A stretch of 64,000 nucleotides of DNA, taken from the NCBI GenBank assembly GCA_040954595.2, contig CM082584.2, forward strand, positions 11,904,001 to 11,968,000. Reading direction: 5' to 3'. Position 1 is the stretch's first letter; each line of letters opens with the position of its first letter. Shown piece after piece: positions 62,542 through 64,000 of the stretch. The translations under genes and the position numbers were made by a program. The notes under the pieces were generated by a model that saw only the letters and a list, made by a program, of their open reading frames with translations, was not told where the DNA came from and searched no databases. The DNA is from Balanoglossus misakiensis (taxonomy: Eukaryota; Hemichordata).

Positions 62542-63783
62542 TCACCTCCGCTGGGCTGCTTCAATGAGCCAATTCAGAGCGGGTACAACACCATCTAAAT
62601 CTTGGATGACCGCATTGTGGGCCTGAAAAAAGAGCAACACACAAAATGAATGGAAAAGTTAAGTTCAGGTGTGCAGATGTAGACTGAAATAAAGCGTTAC
62701 ATGAGAAATCATTGTACGTTTTCATACAATTCATTCCTGACTACAGTAAACCAGCAAACTGGGATGACCAAAGCTTACCATCCACGGCCTGTTAAGTTTC
62801 TGTAACTTTAACTTGTCTACCACGTCAATGCAGGGTATCCTTGGCGTCGTCGCCATGGTGACACATGATAAGACGAGAAGTGGAACATTCAGACTCTGCA
62901 GTGTATTCAGTTCACTCATCATGGCAATAAGTTCTGGCTTGCCAATGTCAACTGTGGGAGAATGAGGCTATGGTCAGTCCCTTAAACCAATCATTTACAA
63001 CTGAAAATTAAAATGCTTGTGTTCTCAGCAAAATATTTCCGTCTGATACACCTTTTTTATTATTAAACATCTAACTCACTGTAATTGGAACCAGCCGTGG
63101 CTTCTACGACAAAGATGAAACCATCGACAGTTTTACATAGTTCCTTGATGGAGTCTTGGAGTTCAAAGGTCACATCATCATCTTCATCTCTTGAAGCAAC
63201 GAGCAATCTGTTTCTTTCAGCCCTGTTTCCTAGGTTACCATTTTCTCTCTCCTTCCTGAAAGGGTTCGAATAAGTGTCTATGATTTCTTTAGGTTCATTT
63301 CGCTCATACCAACTCTCAAATCTACCGAAAATCATAAATTTGGTGGTATAAAAATCAATGCAAATCCCCTACTTACTTGGTTGCTGAGTATAGTGTGATG
63401 AGTTTCATTTCTTTGGAGCTCTCTTTGATGTTGATTGAGAAACCAGAGCCGACTCCTACAACAAAACAATTTGTGTGTCATTAGTGACCAGTCATGAAAA
63501 TACTGCTTCAGGTATAGCGCCCTCAGTGGTTACCCTCAGTGGTGCGCAACTACAAGTTCACTGCACTTACTTACCCTCAATCTCACCAGGAAACATGCCC
63601 GTCACTTGAAACATAGGATTGCCGTTGAACAGAATGGCCCTGGTAATTCCCTTAACATTGGTTTCTAGGCCCGGTCCGAACATCACCAGACGTGGCGATT
63701 TCCTCGGGAAGAATGACCGCAGTAAGCTGGTGAACTGGAAGTGCCCAAATTTGCAATTGACTTCAGGATTGCACCTTATATAT
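62542..63783 (-). CDS. FBXO4: FBXO4, F-box only protein 4, C-terminal part (5' end outside window)
   Basis: Substrate receptor of an SCF ubiquitin ligase; in vertebrates it acts on TRF1 and cyclin D1. Exons in transcription order: 63783-63575, 63455-63377, 63255-63080, 62951-62779, 62622-62542 (TGA). All phases agree, giving about 239 aa against about 387 in human. The region is the atypical small-GTPase-like domain: PRLVMFGPGLE, GVGSGFSINIK, LYSATKKEREN, KTVDGFIFVVEA, VPLLVLSCV, RIPCIDVVDKLKL and LNRPWM, ending NWLIEAAQRR. These follow human FBXO4 in the same order. The F-box itself lies beyond position 64000. The acceptor at 63784-63786 is the least certain boundary. Confidence 0.85.
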
Positions 63784-63979
63784 CTGCGTCACGAATACAA
63801 ACAAGTAAAATGAATTATGGACATAGTTCTGGAAAAACTGGCTGGAATTTACTCCCTCCATAGAAAAATCTACAAAAATGCATTATATTGACTTGTTCCC
63901 GGCTCAGTTCTCAGTGATCCGTCTAGATCATCAACTACCATTGTGGATGTCCCGTTTTCAAACTTTACCAGACACTTAC

Positions 63980-64000
63980 ATATTTTTATTGGTCAGGTCA
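63980..64000 (-). other. FBXO4: Possible end of the preceding FBXO4 exon
   Basis: A strong minus-strand donor (AT|GTAAGT, 63979-63974) ends a short open stretch (Asp-Leu-Thr-Asn-Lys-Asn) in phase 2, the phase the exon at 63783 needs. Only about 21 bases are visible. Confidence 0.35.

Noticed and set aside
63619-63813. Plus-strand 64-codon frame
   Set aside because: Antisense shadow of an FBXO4 exon.
1-64000. CRISPR arrays, operons, ribosome binding sites, tRNA or rRNA genes
   Set aside because: The window is intron-rich animal DNA; the only repeats are microsatellites and palindromes, and no cloverleaf or rRNA segment was recognised.

Overview
This is eukaryotic nuclear DNA from an invertebrate animal. 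The genes are split by many GT-AG introns, intergenic and intronic DNA is long and AT-leaning, and microsatellites and TACATGTA-type palindromes are scattered throughout. The protein matches (IFT74, FBXO4, a CD225/dispanin protein and tandem nicotinic-type receptor subunits) are all animal families. The closeness of IFT74 and FBXO4 to their vertebrate counterparts, judged from memory, suggests a non-vertebrate deuterostome such as a hemichordate or cephalochordate. That placement is an inference and was not tested.

Layout. (1) 226-16345, plus strand: an apparently complete IFT74 gene (intraflagellar transport, IFT-B complex) in 20 exons. Its start codon seems to be split by the first intron, and an 8.9-kb intron lies near its 3' end. 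(2) 16346-25738: a mostly non-coding interval with a few orphan coding-like fragments. One of these, at 18151, has a first-exon look but an in-frame TAA. (3) 25739-34206, plus strand: receptor gene A, a Cys-loop cation-channel subunit of nicotinic type. It carries two tandem copies of the exon encoding the Cys-loop. Reading frames show that exactly one copy must be used per mRNA. (4) 34207-39459: spacer. (5) 39460-59250, plus strand: receptor gene B, a paralogue with the same seven-exon architecture and five exons of identical length. It has a single Cys-loop exon, and an orphan DUF3504-like fragment lies in one intron. (6) 60664-62228, plus strand: a small CD225/dispanin membrane protein (134 aa) whose first intron is best read as GC-AG. 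(7) 62542-64000, minus strand: the 3' part of FBXO4, convergent with the CD225 gene. The two genes may share an overlapping bidirectional poly(A) element.

The genes do not form one pathway. The functional unit is the A/B receptor pair: head-to-tail duplicates, both lacking the vicinal cysteines of alpha subunits and both with a cation-selective M2. Gene A gains diversity through an exon switch covering loop E, the Cys-loop and loop B. This switch is the strongest candidate for something undescribed in the window.

All exon limits were set by hand from splice consensus, phase and protein similarity. No searches were run.
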